DNA from: a virus
Length of the DNA: 20,365 nucleotides
Strand: one strand, 5' to 3'
Virus record (IMG/VR): IMGVR_UViG_3300017770_000238
Span: 1 to 20,365 of that record
Positions 1 through 8,773 of the stretch are shown piece after piece (position 1 is the first letter of the stretch; each line of letters starts with the position of its first letter). Below the pieces are notes generated by a model, which saw nothing but the letters and a program-made list of their open reading frames with translations, was not told where the DNA came from and made no database searches. Made by a program: the position numbers and the translations under genes.

Positions 1-1194
1 ACGCCCTTGCACTCCTTTTGCGTAGAAATCAACATAAGCGTCTATATTTTTTAATGTAGCTTCTCGCCCTAAACCAATTTTCAAAGAATTAAGTTGCTTT
101 AAATCATTAAGATCTTCTACCATTTTAGCGCCCTTTTCGGGTTCTATGTTTGGCAGTATGCTTGCTACATTTGTTTCTAAATCAAGTATTGTTTCTTCAG
201 ATAAGGTTTGCGTAGGCAAATTGTCAGCATAAACGCTTATTGATGACGATAACTCACTTCTATAAATTTCAGCAAGATCTTGTGCTTTTTGCTCTGCAAT
301 CGTTGGGCCTTCAAAGAAAGTTTGTAAGCCACCAACAGCTTTTAACATTTTTGCCTGATCTTCTGAGCTTAACATTTTCATCAAACCATAAACATACGCA
401 CCGCCAGAGGATGAAAGTGCTTCCTCTCCGACAGGCTTTTCTTCTTTTTCTGGACCATAAAAGTCACTTGGCAAGCTATCACGTAACGCACGTCTCATTT
501 CATCTATAGCAAGCACACCACTTGTTGCACTATCAGCATAGTTTGTAAGCGCACGTACCGTACCGTTATAAATCATAGCATATTGTTGCTTTGTAAGACT
601 GCTAAGATCACCAGCCTTTATCTGTGCCATTTTCTGTGTATCGTTTACAACACCTTGCAATGCCATAGATATAACGCTGAGATCCTGACCACCTGCTATC
701 TGGTTTTCAACGTCCGTTAGTTTTCTTTCTCTGTTTTGCAGAGAGGCAACTTCAACACGGCGATCAATGTCACCGCGTAATGCAAATCTATTCTGTATCT
801 CTAACTGACGAAACTGTGACTGAAACTGTTGCTGTGCATATCTATCGCTACCTACTCGATCAGATAACTCACGCTGTAGCTTACCTGTCTCTCGCGTCCA
901 TATCGGATCATCACCATCAAGAACACTGCCATATAAATCTGATTTAGAAAGCTCTTCGCGCCTCTCACGCAACGCCTCTTGTGCATCTAACAACGCATTA
1001 TCAAGATTGTTCTTTGTTTCCATCTTGTAGCGTGTTTCAGCGTATTCACCGATTGCAGCCAATGCAGCCTTTGCTGGTGCAGCCTTTGCCAACTCCTGTT
1101 CAGCCTCTCTGCCCACACTTCGCCTTGCACGTATAGGACGCCCCGGCATGTCTGTGCTTACTCTTCCTTCTGCTCGATATACTGGTATTCTCAT
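1..1194 (-). CDS. Internal virion protein, C-terminus beyond window
   Basis: The reading frame is open for 398 codons from an ATG at 1194 to the window edge, so the C-terminus is missing. A GAGG ribosome site lies about 7 bases before the ATG. The predicted protein starts MRIPVYRAEGR, is hydrophilic and rich in Gln, Arg, Glu and Ala, and has long coiled-coil-like helical stretches (about residues 50-190). No catalytic motif is visible in the part present. It follows a gp14-like internal virion gene after 4 bases and lies at the 3' end of the portal-to-tail gene block, where podoviruses encode the large internal core or ejection proteins (T7 gp15/gp16 position). The assignment rests on position and composition; family membership is inferred. 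A tail-associated structural protein is the main alternative. Confidence 0.6.
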   Translation of the reverse strand, partial: MRIPVYRAEGRVSTDMPGRPIRARRSVGREAEQELAKAAPAKAALAAIGEYAETRYKMETKNNLDNALLDAQEALRERREELSKSDLYGSVLDGDDPIWTRETGKLQRELSDRVGSDRYAQQQFQSQFRQLEIQNRFALRGDIDRRVEVASLQNRERKLTDVENQIAGGQDLSVISMALQGVVNDTQKMAQIKAGDLSSLTKQQYAMIYNGTVRALTNYADSATSGVLAIDEMRRALRDSLPSDFYGPEKEEKPVGEEALSSSGGAYVYGLMKMLSSEDQAKMLKAVGGLQTFFEGPTIAEQKAQDLAEIYRSELSSSISVYADNLPTQTLSEETILDLETNVASILPNIEPEKGAKMVEDLNDLKQLNSLKIGLGREATLKNIDAYVDFYAKGVQGR

Positions 1195-1198
1195 ATTA

Positions 1199-1807
1199 TT
1201 ACCTCAACAAAGGACGTGGCATTGGACGTGGGCTAGTTGTAAAGTTAGATCCTGACGCTCTTGTAGAATATTGTGAACCAGAACCAAATATTCCGCGTTG
1301 GTAGCCAAGACCTGCTACTTGACCTAACCCACTTATTAAAGAGGCAGTGCCTTGAGCACGGAGACTAGCAGAGGCACCGCTACCTTCCATACGTGCCAAC
1401 TCAGCATTAAGACGTGCGTTTTCTTGTTCGTCACTTATCTGCATGTTTGTCATTTCATTGTTAAACTCATTAACAGCCTCTTGATAGTCAAACTCTCTAG
1501 CGTTTATACGCAACACAGCAAGTGGCGTACCTCGACTCATATCAAAGCCAGCGTAACCAAAGCCAGATCTTGCTTGACCTTGTATCTCACTTTCAAAAGC
1601 CCTACGATTTCTTACACCATCTATTGCAAACTGTGCATTGATAATACCGCGTTGTCTTTCAAGCAAACCAATATCACGCTCAATCATTTCTGCGTTGAAG
1701 TTTGCCGCAGCTTGCGCTTTCTCAGCAGCTTTATCAGACGCATTTTTCTGTTTAACAGCGCCAGTTAATCCTGTGAAAACTTGTATTCCTGTGCAAAGAC
1801 CGCCCAT
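1199..1807 (-). CDS. Internal virion protein, gp14-like
   Basis: This 202-residue protein begins MGGLCTG and continues with an Ala/Gly-rich N-terminal helix. A long helical region (about residues 25-140) holds repeated Glu/Asn/Arg positions, including the stretch RGIINAQFAIDGVRNRR. The tail is Ser/Thr/Pro-rich and ends RPLLR. Small helical proteins of this size directly downstream of tail tubular protein B are the core or ejection proteins of T7-like podoviruses (gp14 position), which enter the cell envelope during DNA ejection. The start is supported by GAGG about 6 bases before the ATG. It lies 8 bases after the tail tubular B stop and 4 bases before the next gene. The N-terminal MGGLC and C-terminal LLR recur in the Pro/Thr-rich protein at 8770-9399. 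Function is inferred from position and helical character. Confidence 0.65.
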   Translation of the reverse strand: MGGLCTGIQVFTGLTGAVKQKNASDKAAEKAQAAANFNAEMIERDIGLLERQRGIINAQFAIDGVRNRRAFESEIQGQARSGFGYAGFDMSRGTPLAVLRINAREFDYQEAVNEFNNEMTNMQISDEQENARLNAELARMEGSGASASLRAQGTASLISGLGQVAGLGYQRGIFGSGSQYSTRASGSNFTTSPRPMPRPLLR

Positions 1808-1815
1808 AATCTACC

Positions 1816-3819
1816 TCACAAATCAAATGTATTCATGCGTGGGAACAACGCCAATACCGTTAATGGCAGTGGTTGCGTTTGCCTCACAAAAATACGGTCA
1901 TCATCTTCAAACCCACCAGGAAACTCTATCTCTTTGTCTCCTGTAAACAATGGTATGGCTGTATCCATATCCATAGAACTATCTCTAAATGGTATACGAT
2001 CTAACTCGGTAGTACTGTTACCAACTTCTACACCTACAGTTTCAAATAAACGTAATGTTATTGCATGAATACGTTTAGGTTTACCCTGACTTGTACCATC
2101 AACAGAACCGCTTTCTATACGTAATGTTTCTAAGTTACTTGTAAAACCAAATCCTACAGATGCACTTGTTGCAGAGAAATCAAGCGCAACACCACCAGAT
2201 GCAACCGTTTTATCAGGATGACTTGCACCATTAGCTAATATAGAAACATTTTCACCAGGTAAATGATACAAACCTGATAAGCTGCTAACAGCACTACCAC
2301 TATATGATAGTCCACTATCTACAAAGAAAGCACCTGTTGTATTTGCGCCAAAGTCAAACAATTTAAGTTTCTCAACATATCTTTTTGTTACACTGTTGAT
2401 TGTACGCTTCACAATCATATACAATTCATCTTCGCCAGTATCAGATGGTAATGTTGCAATGCTTTCAACAACAGCTTGCCCACCGCTAAATGCACCACCA
2501 ATCACATGCTTATGCCAAGCAACAACCTCTTCTTCGCGTCTATAGGTCATGCCTACAAGCGTACCATCGGCTCTTGTAGCCCATACAACGCTATCTGGCT
2601 CTTGCTGATACGCAAACTGTGTAAGACCACCATCTGTGATATGCTCTGCTAGAATAGTCATATCTGGTGCAGCGTAGCCACCAGTATTTACATTTCCAAC
2701 AAACTTAAACTCTCTGACTTTACGTGCGCCACGTTGTACAAATAATGTTACATCAGCAACTTGCACAGGATCTATTGAAGCAGATCCATAGTTAGAATAT
2801 TTACGTATAAGTGTTGTTGTTGGTGTTATAGGACCGTCATTTGTTGAAGTAAGAACATATTCACCACCAGATGTACCAATCGTAAGCACTCTTGTTGCAG
2901 AGAGATAACGGATGGCATTAACTTGGTTTGACGCAATCGTATAGATCAACGCATCGTCCGCGTTTGTACCTACTGTAAAGTCTGTATAAGCACCGTTTTT
3001 GCTAAACCAGATACTTTGCGGATTATTATTTGTACCTGCGAATACAAGTCTTTGCTCAAAAAACGATACACAACTTGGCCTATTATCCGATCCACTTAAT
3101 CCTGGTGAGGGAGATCCAGAAATAGAAAGTGTAGCGAAAGTCCAATTATTGTGATCCGATCTCGTTAAGGTGCGTATATCATACGATGGATGCACAAGAT
3201 ACATTGTATCCGCAGATTGAGCAAATCTAATATTAAATAAATCAGCTTCAGAATATGGTGTTGCAATTTCAAATATTTCTGTTGCAGTTCCACCAGATGT
3301 ATAAGTTGTAAAACTGGTAGTATTTATATTGTTTCCAAAGAGATCTTGCAAAGAAAACGTGTTAGTAGTTGAATTTGCTACTAAATAATTTCTACCATTT
3401 ACCTCTGTCATACCTCCTAGGCTATCAACGTATATTTCATCACCATTACTAAAACCATGACTATTACTTGTAAATACGCCGGGATTTGCCTTTGTTGCAG
3501 CAGTAATTGTTTTTGCTGAAGAGTTTAAGACCTGTAAATCATTGCGAAATACACGCATAATCTGATTGCCAAACTCAAGGATATATGTGTCGCTTGTTTT
3601 AAATTGAAAAGCAATAAGTCTTGTCTTTACGGCGCTACTTTTAACTTCACCAAGATACTCTGTCCCTGGACGTCTGGTTACACCACCATGAGGCATTACA
3701 ACCATATTAGTCAAATCAGAAAGACCTTCACGATATTTCTCAATATTTGTGCGACCTTCTAAGCGCGGACTGATTTCGCCAGCAGTAAAAGAACTTAAAG
3801 CTGGAGCACTTCTTGCCAT
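1816..3819 (-). CDS. Tail tubular protein B (nozzle)
   Basis: This 667-residue protein has the N-terminus typical of T7 gp12-like tail tubular B proteins: ALSSFTAGEISPRLEGRTNIEKY, then a segment with GGVTRRPGTEYLG and TRLIAFQF. These proteins form the nozzle of the short tail and close the DNA channel. The rest is beta-rich, with many Ser/Thr/Gly turns, and ends with ALFPRMNTFDL. The length is in the usual range for the family. It starts 2 bases after the tail tubular A stop. The AGGA beside the ATG is too close to act as a normal ribosome site, so translation is probably coupled to the upstream gene. Order and length both fit the family, so the call is strong. Confidence 0.9.
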   Translation of the reverse strand: MARSAPALSSFTAGEISPRLEGRTNIEKYREGLSDLTNMVVMPHGGVTRRPGTEYLGEVKSSAVKTRLIAFQFKTSDTYILEFGNQIMRVFRNDLQVLNSSAKTITAATKANPGVFTSNSHGFSNGDEIYVDSLGGMTEVNGRNYLVANSTTNTFSLQDLFGNNINTTSFTTYTSGGTATEIFEIATPYSEADLFNIRFAQSADTMYLVHPSYDIRTLTRSDHNNWTFATLSISGSPSPGLSGSDNRPSCVSFFEQRLVFAGTNNNPQSIWFSKNGAYTDFTVGTNADDALIYTIASNQVNAIRYLSATRVLTIGTSGGEYVLTSTNDGPITPTTTLIRKYSNYGSASIDPVQVADVTLFVQRGARKVREFKFVGNVNTGGYAAPDMTILAEHITDGGLTQFAYQQEPDSVVWATRADGTLVGMTYRREEEVVAWHKHVIGGAFSGGQAVVESIATLPSDTGEDELYMIVKRTINSVTKRYVEKLKLFDFGANTTGAFFVDSGLSYSGSAVSSLSGLYHLPGENVSILANGASHPDKTVASGGVALDFSATSASVGFGFTSNLETLRIESGSVDGTSQGKPKRIHAITLRLFETVGVEVGNSTTELDRIPFRDSSMDMDTAIPLFTGDKEIEFPGGFEDDDRIFVRQTQPLPLTVLALFPRMNTFDL

Positions 3820-3821
3820 TC

Positions 3822-4427
3822 CTAAAACCTACTCTCAATCAAATCACTTGCTTCTAAACGTTGCGTAGCACTTTCCGTAGCATCGTTAAACCGTGCTTCC
3901 TTAACCTCAGCTTCATATTTAGCGTACATTGTTTGAACAACACTATTTGATCCTGTTATTGAGTATGCAATGTTAGCAGCAAGTTTAGCAGATAATGCTT
4001 GAATTAAACTAGGATCATATTGTTGTGGATCTGTTACCTTAGCAATATATTTTATTTTTGCTATTGCTTCATCCGTAACAAGCTTTCTTCCTTCAATGGC
4101 AAATACTGGACCACCAGTATTATTTGTCATGTTGTCTTGAGGGTAAGAAAGAGTTCCATTGCTAAATTCTAAAACACGTAAACAAAACGGATCAGACGGT
4201 AAAACATATTGATAAGCGTAACCAAAGTTTGGAACTTCGCTTTCTCGCGCCAACTCAGCCCTAGTAATCAAGCAATTCCAAGGGTGAGATCTAAAAACCG
4301 TATCTCGTGTTCCTTCGTAAAACTGATTAACAACCCTTCCAGCCTTACTGTTTTCTGAAAAACTAGAAATGTTTGACGCTCCTAAAAGGTTTAGTGCGTA
4401 GTTTGCTATATCAACCGTACTTGTCAT
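3822..4427 (-). CDS. Tail tubular protein A (adaptor)
   Basis: This 201-residue protein matches the gp11-like tail tubular A family, the adaptor ring between portal and nozzle. It begins with a DIANYALNLLGA helix, followed by a conserved FYEGTRDTVFRSHPWNCLITRAEL segment in which Pro-Trp-Asn is the usual signature, then a GYAYQYVLPSDPFCLRVLE strand pair. The ATG at 4427 is preferred because GGAG lies 7 bases upstream; a TTG codon one position earlier is a less likely start. It sits between the decoration-like gene and tail tubular B, the normal place. A strong hairpin lies just upstream, at 4450-4467. Confidence 0.9.
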   Translation of the reverse strand: MTSTVDIANYALNLLGASNISSFSENSKAGRVVNQFYEGTRDTVFRSHPWNCLITRAELARESEVPNFGYAYQYVLPSDPFCLRVLEFSNGTLSYPQDNMTNNTGGPVFAIEGRKLVTDEAIAKIKYIAKVTDPQQYDPSLIQALSAKLAANIAYSITGSNSVVQTMYAKYEAEVKEARFNDATESATQRLEASDLIESRF

Positions 4428-4449
4428 CAACTATCTCCATGTGAAAGAG

Positions 4450-4467
4450 GGGGCGCAAACGCGCCCC
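4450..4467 (-). terminator. Strong GC hairpin between decoration and tail genes
   Basis: A perfect 7-bp stem (GGGGCGC / GCGCCCC) with a 4-base loop lies in the gap between the stop of the 153-residue protein gene and the start of tail tubular A. In the minus-strand transcript it is followed by CTCTTTCAC, which has only a short, broken U-run. It is therefore likely a partial terminator or an mRNA 3'-end stabiliser that sets high capsid and decoration expression against lower tail expression, rather than a full stop. This is inferred from structure and position. Confidence 0.6.
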
Positions 4468-4473
4468 ACTCTA

Positions 4474-4935
4474 TTAGTCTAGAACGTACTTAACAGTTAG
4501 TTCAACAGTACCAGTGCCAGCTGCACCGCCCATTGTAACCGTTACAGGTACACCGTCCTCGTTAGCATCTAACTCAGTGCCGGAGCCTAAAGCTAGTGTA
4601 GCGATTACGTCTACCTTTTGCGCTGATGTAGACGCAGCAGCCGCTTTATAAGCAGCAGCAGCAGCGCTTACAGCCGTACCAGCTGCGTTAGTATGTGCAG
4701 CATAGCCAACTGACAAGGTTGTGGATGAACCCATTGCATCATGTGCAAGTGATCCTTCTAGCAATCTTGCGCCATCAGGCATAATAAACATCTCAATAAC
4801 GTCACCAGACGCTAAAGAAGACGCTTCATAAGTACCATGAGCAACTCTTATTCTGCCACTCATTTCGTTTGCTTTGTTCATCACTGCTGGTGTAGCTCGT
4901 GAATTAGTACGTTGTGTTGAATAAACGGTAGCCAT
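4474..4935 (-). CDS. Probable capsid decoration or structural protein
   Basis: This 153-residue protein directly follows the major capsid gene (12-base gap) and has a good GGAG ribosome site 8 bases before its ATG. It is rich in Ala, Thr, Ser and Gly, has almost no aromatic residues, and reads as a beta-sandwich: an N-terminal STQRTNSRATP segment, a central MFIMPDGARLLEGSL strand pair, an alanine-rich run around residues 85-105, and a C-terminal VTVTMGGAAGTGTVELTVKY. Small beta-rich proteins in this position in podoviruses are minor capsid or decoration proteins on the head surface. The family could not be named with certainty. A strong hairpin follows its stop codon. Confidence 0.6.
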   Translation of the reverse strand: MATVYSTQRTNSRATPAVMNKANEMSGRIRVAHGTYEASSLASGDVIEMFIMPDGARLLEGSLAHDAMGSSTTLSVGYAAHTNAAGTAVSAAAAAYKAAAASTSAQKVDVIATLALGSGTELDANEDGVPVTVTMGGAAGTGTVELTVKYVLD

Positions 4936-4947
4936 TAATCAATCTCC

Positions 4948-5808
4948 TTATTCGTTACACGCAATTTCTACTACTTTGCTTTCTTCCATGCGAGTAGCAC
5001 CGATAGATTGGCAGTAATAGACTTGCGTTGAGTAGGATTTATCGGCACGTTCATCAATACGAGCAGCTGGCTCTTTACCAACAGCTAGCTTAATACCGTC
5101 TGAAGCAAAGGCAATAACCTGACGGTCACTATTGCTGTCAGTGTTTAAGCGATTTGACACAATAAAGTTAAAACCAACAAATGTGTTTAACTCTCCCTGT
5201 GCTAACGCTTTAACAGTATTAAAGTCAGATGAAGTTACCGTTGTATTGTTTAACAAATCAGAGATTTGCTTTGGCGATACAACAATATGCCGTGTAATTG
5301 ACGGATCAACAGAGTTAGCATCTAAGGTTTCTTTTGCACTTAGAAGCTTCGCAATAGTTAATCCAGCAGATCCATGAGCAATCTTCTGTGTAGAGGGAAG
5401 CGCTGTAGAAGTGCTACCATCTTTACCAGTAGTTGACGTGCCAAGAGCCGCAGTAATGATAACATCATCCATTGCGCGACCCATAGCAGCGGCTGCTGCA
5501 CGGCTGTAGGTTGAAGTCGGATCAACAAGTAAACGCACTTTATCTTGATCATCAATCAAGTCGGCATACTCATAATCTGACATTGTTACCATACGTCTAC
5601 TATGTGGTGTTTCCACCAATGGCGTATCTGCATGGCGTGAAGTACGTAGAACAGCGGACGCTGCACCTACTTGGTCAAAAAAAGCTTTTTCGCCATTCAC
5701 GCTTTCACTATCTACTGCATCTCGCAGCAAAGAACCCATCTGCTGTGATAGCATTTGGACATTAGAAGAAAACTGATTGACAAAAGCTGTAGTAATTTGA
5801 GTAGACAT
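4948..5808 (-). CDS. Major capsid protein
   Basis: This 286-residue protein is the shell subunit. It has the features of the BPP-1/Bbp17-type compact capsid proteins: an N-terminal helix starting TTAFVNQFSSNVQMLSQQ, then the segment SRHADTPLVETPHSRRMVTM, then DYEYADLIDDQDKVRLLVDP and a GRAMDDVII helix. A long P-domain-like helix follows with TIAKLLSAKETLDAN, then HIVVSPKQISDLL and a C-terminal RIDERADKSYSTQVYY. The length fits the family. AAGGAG lies 8 bases before the ATG. A structured 127-base leader separates it from the scaffold gene, the largest gap inside the virion block left of terL, consistent with separate tuning of this highly expressed gene. Confidence 0.92.
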   Translation of the reverse strand: MSTQITTAFVNQFSSNVQMLSQQMGSLLRDAVDSESVNGEKAFFDQVGAASAVLRTSRHADTPLVETPHSRRMVTMSDYEYADLIDDQDKVRLLVDPTSTYSRAAAAAMGRAMDDVIITAALGTSTTGKDGSTSTALPSTQKIAHGSAGLTIAKLLSAKETLDANSVDPSITRHIVVSPKQISDLLNNTTVTSSDFNTVKALAQGELNTFVGFNFIVSNRLNTDSNSDRQVIAFASDGIKLAVGKEPAARIDERADKSYSTQVYYCQSIGATRMEESKVVEIACNE

Positions 5809-5935
5809 AAGTCTCTCCTTTACAGTTTCAGTTTCGGGTTTGCTTCGCTTGGTTGTCCCAAGGGGGCCAATGCTATTGCTTAGGGCAACTAGTCCGCTTG
5901 ACTACAAGCTTTTTCACGGGCCTTTCGGTTATCCG
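5809..5935 (-). promoter_or_regulatory. Structured leader of the capsid gene
   Basis: This non-coding gap between scaffold and capsid genes contains several stem-forming pairs in the minus-strand RNA. There is an outer pair GTTGCCC with GGGACAAC (one bulge; plus-strand 5852-5859 and 5883-5889) enclosing a CAAT-AGC-ATTG hairpin (5868-5878), and a separate TAGTC/GACTA stem (5890-5904). No convincing -35/-10 pair and no U-run were found. It may protect or process the capsid mRNA, or hold a phage-specific promoter not recognisable here. The role is inferred. Confidence 0.45.
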
Positions 5936-6763
5936 CTATAGATACTCTCGGAGCCGTAACACTTCTTCTATATAAGTGTCATGCTCTGGGTGCATCTTAT
6001 CCCAATATGGACCGTCTCGTCTAGTCATCTCTGAAACTTGACGTTGAGCCTCTTGCGGTGTCATAACAAGTTCTGTTGGAGCACCTTCTAAATTGTCTTC
6101 CCCAATTTGCTCTGCTAACTGAGAAAACATCTTAACTACTTCGGGATGATCCCCTAACATTCGACCATCCGATAAAGTTATCTCGTCAAATATATCTGTG
6201 CTTCCCAACAAATCTTTCGCAGCCATTTGAGCTAACTCAAGACGCTGATCAAAAGCTTGACCAAATTCTTGACGCAATTCTTGCTCACCTTCGTACAAAG
6301 CTTTCTCCGTTGTTTCAGACATATCAGTTTCTAAACCACTTATTGTATCCCTAACAAAGCCCATCATTTCATTAGCTTGAGAGTTCGTTAAACCAGCAGT
6401 TAGCGCACGATCACGGAATGTGCCAATTAAATCGTCATTTACAGATATATCACTGTCAGAAAACTCGTATGCACCAGCATCTTCTGGCGCACCTAACTTT
6501 GTGAAAACCTCACGCCATTCTTCTGGCGTGGCAGACTTACTAGGTATTGCTACCTTATCGGCCCCTATCATGCGTTGTGCATGAACGTAGCTCTTTGCTA
6601 ATGCACTCGGATCGGCAAAGTTACGTAGTGACGGTTCATTACGTAGCTCTTCTGGTAAGCTTTCTAAAAAACCGATTGGTGCAGTTTCTGGTGCAGCTTG
6701 TGCCACAACAGCCTCTGGTGCAGCTTCTTGAGATCCAGTATCTTGGATTGCCTCTTCGCTCAT
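5936..6763 (-). CDS. Capsid scaffolding protein
   Basis: This 275-residue acidic, helical protein lies just before the capsid gene, as scaffolds of podoviruses do. It has an Ala/Glu/Pro-rich disordered N-terminus (residues 1-30). The segment FLESLPEELRNEPSLRNF with AKSYVHAQRMIGADKVAIP follows, which is the characteristic opening of this scaffold family. Then come EEWREVFTKLGAPEDAGAYEF and a long helical region. The C-terminus is charged, ending PYWDKMHPEHDTYIEEVLRL, of the kind that contacts capsid subunits. It guides prohead assembly and leaves before packaging. Its ATG overlaps the previous stop by 4 bases (ATGA). Confidence 0.85.
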   Translation of the reverse strand: MSEEAIQDTGSQEAAPEAVVAQAAPETAPIGFLESLPEELRNEPSLRNFADPSALAKSYVHAQRMIGADKVAIPSKSATPEEWREVFTKLGAPEDAGAYEFSDSDISVNDDLIGTFRDRALTAGLTNSQANEMMGFVRDTISGLETDMSETTEKALYEGEQELRQEFGQAFDQRLELAQMAAKDLLGSTDIFDEITLSDGRMLGDHPEVVKMFSQLAEQIGEDNLEGAPTELVMTPQEAQRQVSEMTRRDGPYWDKMHPEHDTYIEEVLRLREYL

Positions 6764-6969
6764 TTTAGTTCCTTCCCTTCGGACAACATCCTGACGATCA
6801 ACAGCACTGCTGCTCGTTGCCCTTCGTTAAATGAATTTTCATATGGATCGCCAGTAAACGTGGTTGTCTCAAAACCAAACCTAGCCTTGAGGTCACTCAA
6901 TACCCTTTCGCCGTCGTCTGTGTTGAACGTGCGCCTATAAGATAATTTTAATTCTTCCAACTGCTTCAT
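6760..6969 (-). CDS. Small Bbp19-like phage protein
   Basis: This 69-residue protein resembles the Bbp19 family of short phage proteins found between portal and capsid genes in BPP-1-type podoviruses. The features seen are SYRRTFNTDDGERVLSDLKARFG, a GDPYENSFNEGQRAAVL segment, and a C-terminal VLLIVRMLSEGKEL helix. The molecular role of this family is not established; the position suggests a part in head assembly or scaffold function. It overlaps the portal stop by 1 base (TAATG) and the scaffold start by 4 bases, so it is translated within the same coupled unit. Confidence 0.7.
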   Translation of the reverse strand: MKQLEELKLSYRRTFNTDDGERVLSDLKARFGFETTTFTGDPYENSFNEGQRAAVLLIVRMLSEGKELK

Positions 6970-8567
6970 TACTGAACAGCCCCTGCTGCTTTAACTAATG
7001 GTGCTACTTTCTGTGCGGTTTCAGCTTGCATCATCTGCTCTTGCATTGCTTGCTGCGCTTGCTCTTGCTCTGCTTTTTCTTCGCGTAATCGTCTTACCTC
7101 TTCATTGCTTCTTATAACTCGTGCCGGAATACCTGTAACCTCTACAAGATACTGCACAAGTTTATCATCATCAAGATAATCCATAACAGGTGCGATTTCC
7201 GCTACTTGCATCATTACCTCAAATCCACGCAACATTGCCTGTAAGTCTGTAAGTCTCTGAGCCTTGGCAAGCGGTGAGACATACTCAATATCAATGTCTT
7301 GGCCTTGTAATTGCTCAGGAGCAGCAGGGAGGAGGCCATTCCTGAGCAGCAACGCAAAGGATCTGGAGATTAGTGGCTGGAGCAATTCGGATTGGAGCCT
7401 ACCGAGAACTGGTCCTAAAAGCCGCATCTTTTCCTCGTTACGTTGCAACACTTCAGTAGCTGTCATCGCTGGTCCTTGCGACATCAACAACTGATCTACA
7501 TAGAAAGCCTGACGTATAGCATTACGTCTCTGCTCTTCCATGTTCAAACCGAGAGGATTGTTTGCTCCAATATTTAAAGGCTCTAGCCTATCTCTTGTAC
7601 CTGTTCTAAAAAAATTCAAAGCACCTGGCGTTGTCCTGACAGGTAACATAAAACCATCATCAGGAACCATCAATGGTGGGTCAATCTGTTTCTGAGCAGC
7701 CCTAATAGTCACCTCTGACATTTTATTAAGCATCTTAACATCTGGCAGTGCGTTCATTGCTGGACTTCTACCATATGTACTTACACTATCTTTTACAAAA
7801 CGTGGAACCATAAACGGAAAATCGTCAAAACCACCCTCAGACAATAACTGCCTTGTGTCAGCGTGATAATACACAGACGCTATTGCTTTGTTCTGTGCCT
7901 TACGACCCTTTGTTTCTCCACGCGGATATATCGCATGTACAAGCTCATGTTCTTTATGAGGCTCATTCTTTAGGTCTTTTGCCATTTGTGCTGGTAAAGT
8001 TTCTTCTCCAAACCTTTGTCCAGCAGCACGAGCAGAGATCTTAAACTTTCTATATATTGTATCTACTTTTCCGTTGGCATCTTCTGCTACCGTAATCTCT
8101 GCAATGTGCCGACACGAAAACCGCAAACCTTCTTTGTCACCTTCAACATAGAAAGCAGCAGTACCAAACACCACAAGATCATAATAAAGCTCATGTATCT
8201 CTTGCTGAAAGTTTGATCTGTTAAAAGCCTGATACATCTGATCTAGGCAGATTTCCAACCACTCATTAGCCATATCGTCATTCTGTAGCGCCGGATCTCG
8301 ATACCGCATAGAAAACCAAGGTGTACTAGGAGATGTAAGCATACCATGCAAGCTAGATGATAGAAGCTCTACAGCATGAATAGCTGTGCCGTCATAGATC
8401 AACTCTGTACGCTTATCACCTTGCGTTCTTTTCTTAGTTATATCTGCTTTACGCGGCAACATATAATCCGCTAACTCTTGCCAATGACGTTCCCAATTTG
8501 ATCTTTGGCTTTGCAAAGATTTAAAACGTCTATCTAATTGAGCTATAAGCGGTGATATTTGTGCCAT
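6969..8567 (-). CDS. Portal protein (head-tail connector)
   Basis: This 532-residue protein matches the T7 gp8-like head-to-tail connector family, the dodecameric ring through which DNA enters and leaves the head. It begins with an N-terminal helix (LDRRFKSLQSQRSNWERHW), then LADYMLPRKAD, and a signature ELIYDGTAIHAVELLSSSLH region followed by GMLTSPSTPWFSM. The middle has the GRSPAMNALPDVKMLNKM segment and the MTATEVLQRNEEKMR segment typical of portals. The C-terminus (about residues 495-520) is a Glu/Gln-rich coiled coil. Length is normal. It overlaps its upstream neighbour by 1 base (TAATG). Confidence 0.93.
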   Translation of the reverse strand: MAQISPLIAQLDRRFKSLQSQRSNWERHWQELADYMLPRKADITKKRTQGDKRTELIYDGTAIHAVELLSSSLHGMLTSPSTPWFSMRYRDPALQNDDMANEWLEICLDQMYQAFNRSNFQQEIHELYYDLVVFGTAAFYVEGDKEGLRFSCRHIAEITVAEDANGKVDTIYRKFKISARAAGQRFGEETLPAQMAKDLKNEPHKEHELVHAIYPRGETKGRKAQNKAIASVYYHADTRQLLSEGGFDDFPFMVPRFVKDSVSTYGRSPAMNALPDVKMLNKMSEVTIRAAQKQIDPPLMVPDDGFMLPVRTTPGALNFFRTGTRDRLEPLNIGANNPLGLNMEEQRRNAIRQAFYVDQLLMSQGPAMTATEVLQRNEEKMRLLGPVLGRLQSELLQPLISRSFALLLRNGLLPAAPEQLQGQDIDIEYVSPLAKAQRLTDLQAMLRGFEVMMQVAEIAPVMDYLDDDKLVQYLVEVTGIPARVIRSNEEVRRLREEKAEQEQAQQAMQEQMMQAETAQKVAPLVKAAGAVQ

Positions 8568-8773
8568 TACATCATTCCATAATTATTCATCAAAGAGCGT
8601 TTTTTCTTTTTGTTTGTTGTTGGTATTCCCTCTAAGGAACCACCTTGCGTTCTCCCAGCCATCCTTTGATTAAGGCGCTCTAAAGGATCAACTGTCATAT
8701 CAACCCGACGTTTGGCTGGTTGAGCAGATTTTGCACCCATTTCTCCGGCTACATTTTTTCGTCGCAACATCAT
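8567..8773 (-). CDS. Small basic protein ahead of portal
   Basis: This 68-residue, strongly basic protein has an N-terminal Arg/Lys patch (MMLRRKNVAGEM) and a middle segment DPLERLNQRMAGRTQGG. The C-terminus is a lysine run followed by RSLMN and NYGMM. It overlaps both neighbours (4 bases upstream, 1 base downstream), so it is translationally coupled to the portal gene. No known domain was recognised. The RSLMN tail (bases 8585-8599) is one copy of a motif found in several other small proteins of this genome. A minor virion or DNA-interacting protein is possible, inferred only from charge and position. Confidence 0.65.
   Translation of the reverse strand: MMLRRKNVAGEMGAKSAQPAKRRVDMTVDPLERLNQRMAGRTQGGSLEGIPTTNKKKKRSLMNNYGMM

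Noticed and set aside
240-509. An 89-residue plus-strand frame in the left internal virion gene
   Set aside because: It is opposite a 398-codon open frame with typical virion composition, and has no ribosome site or neighbour support.
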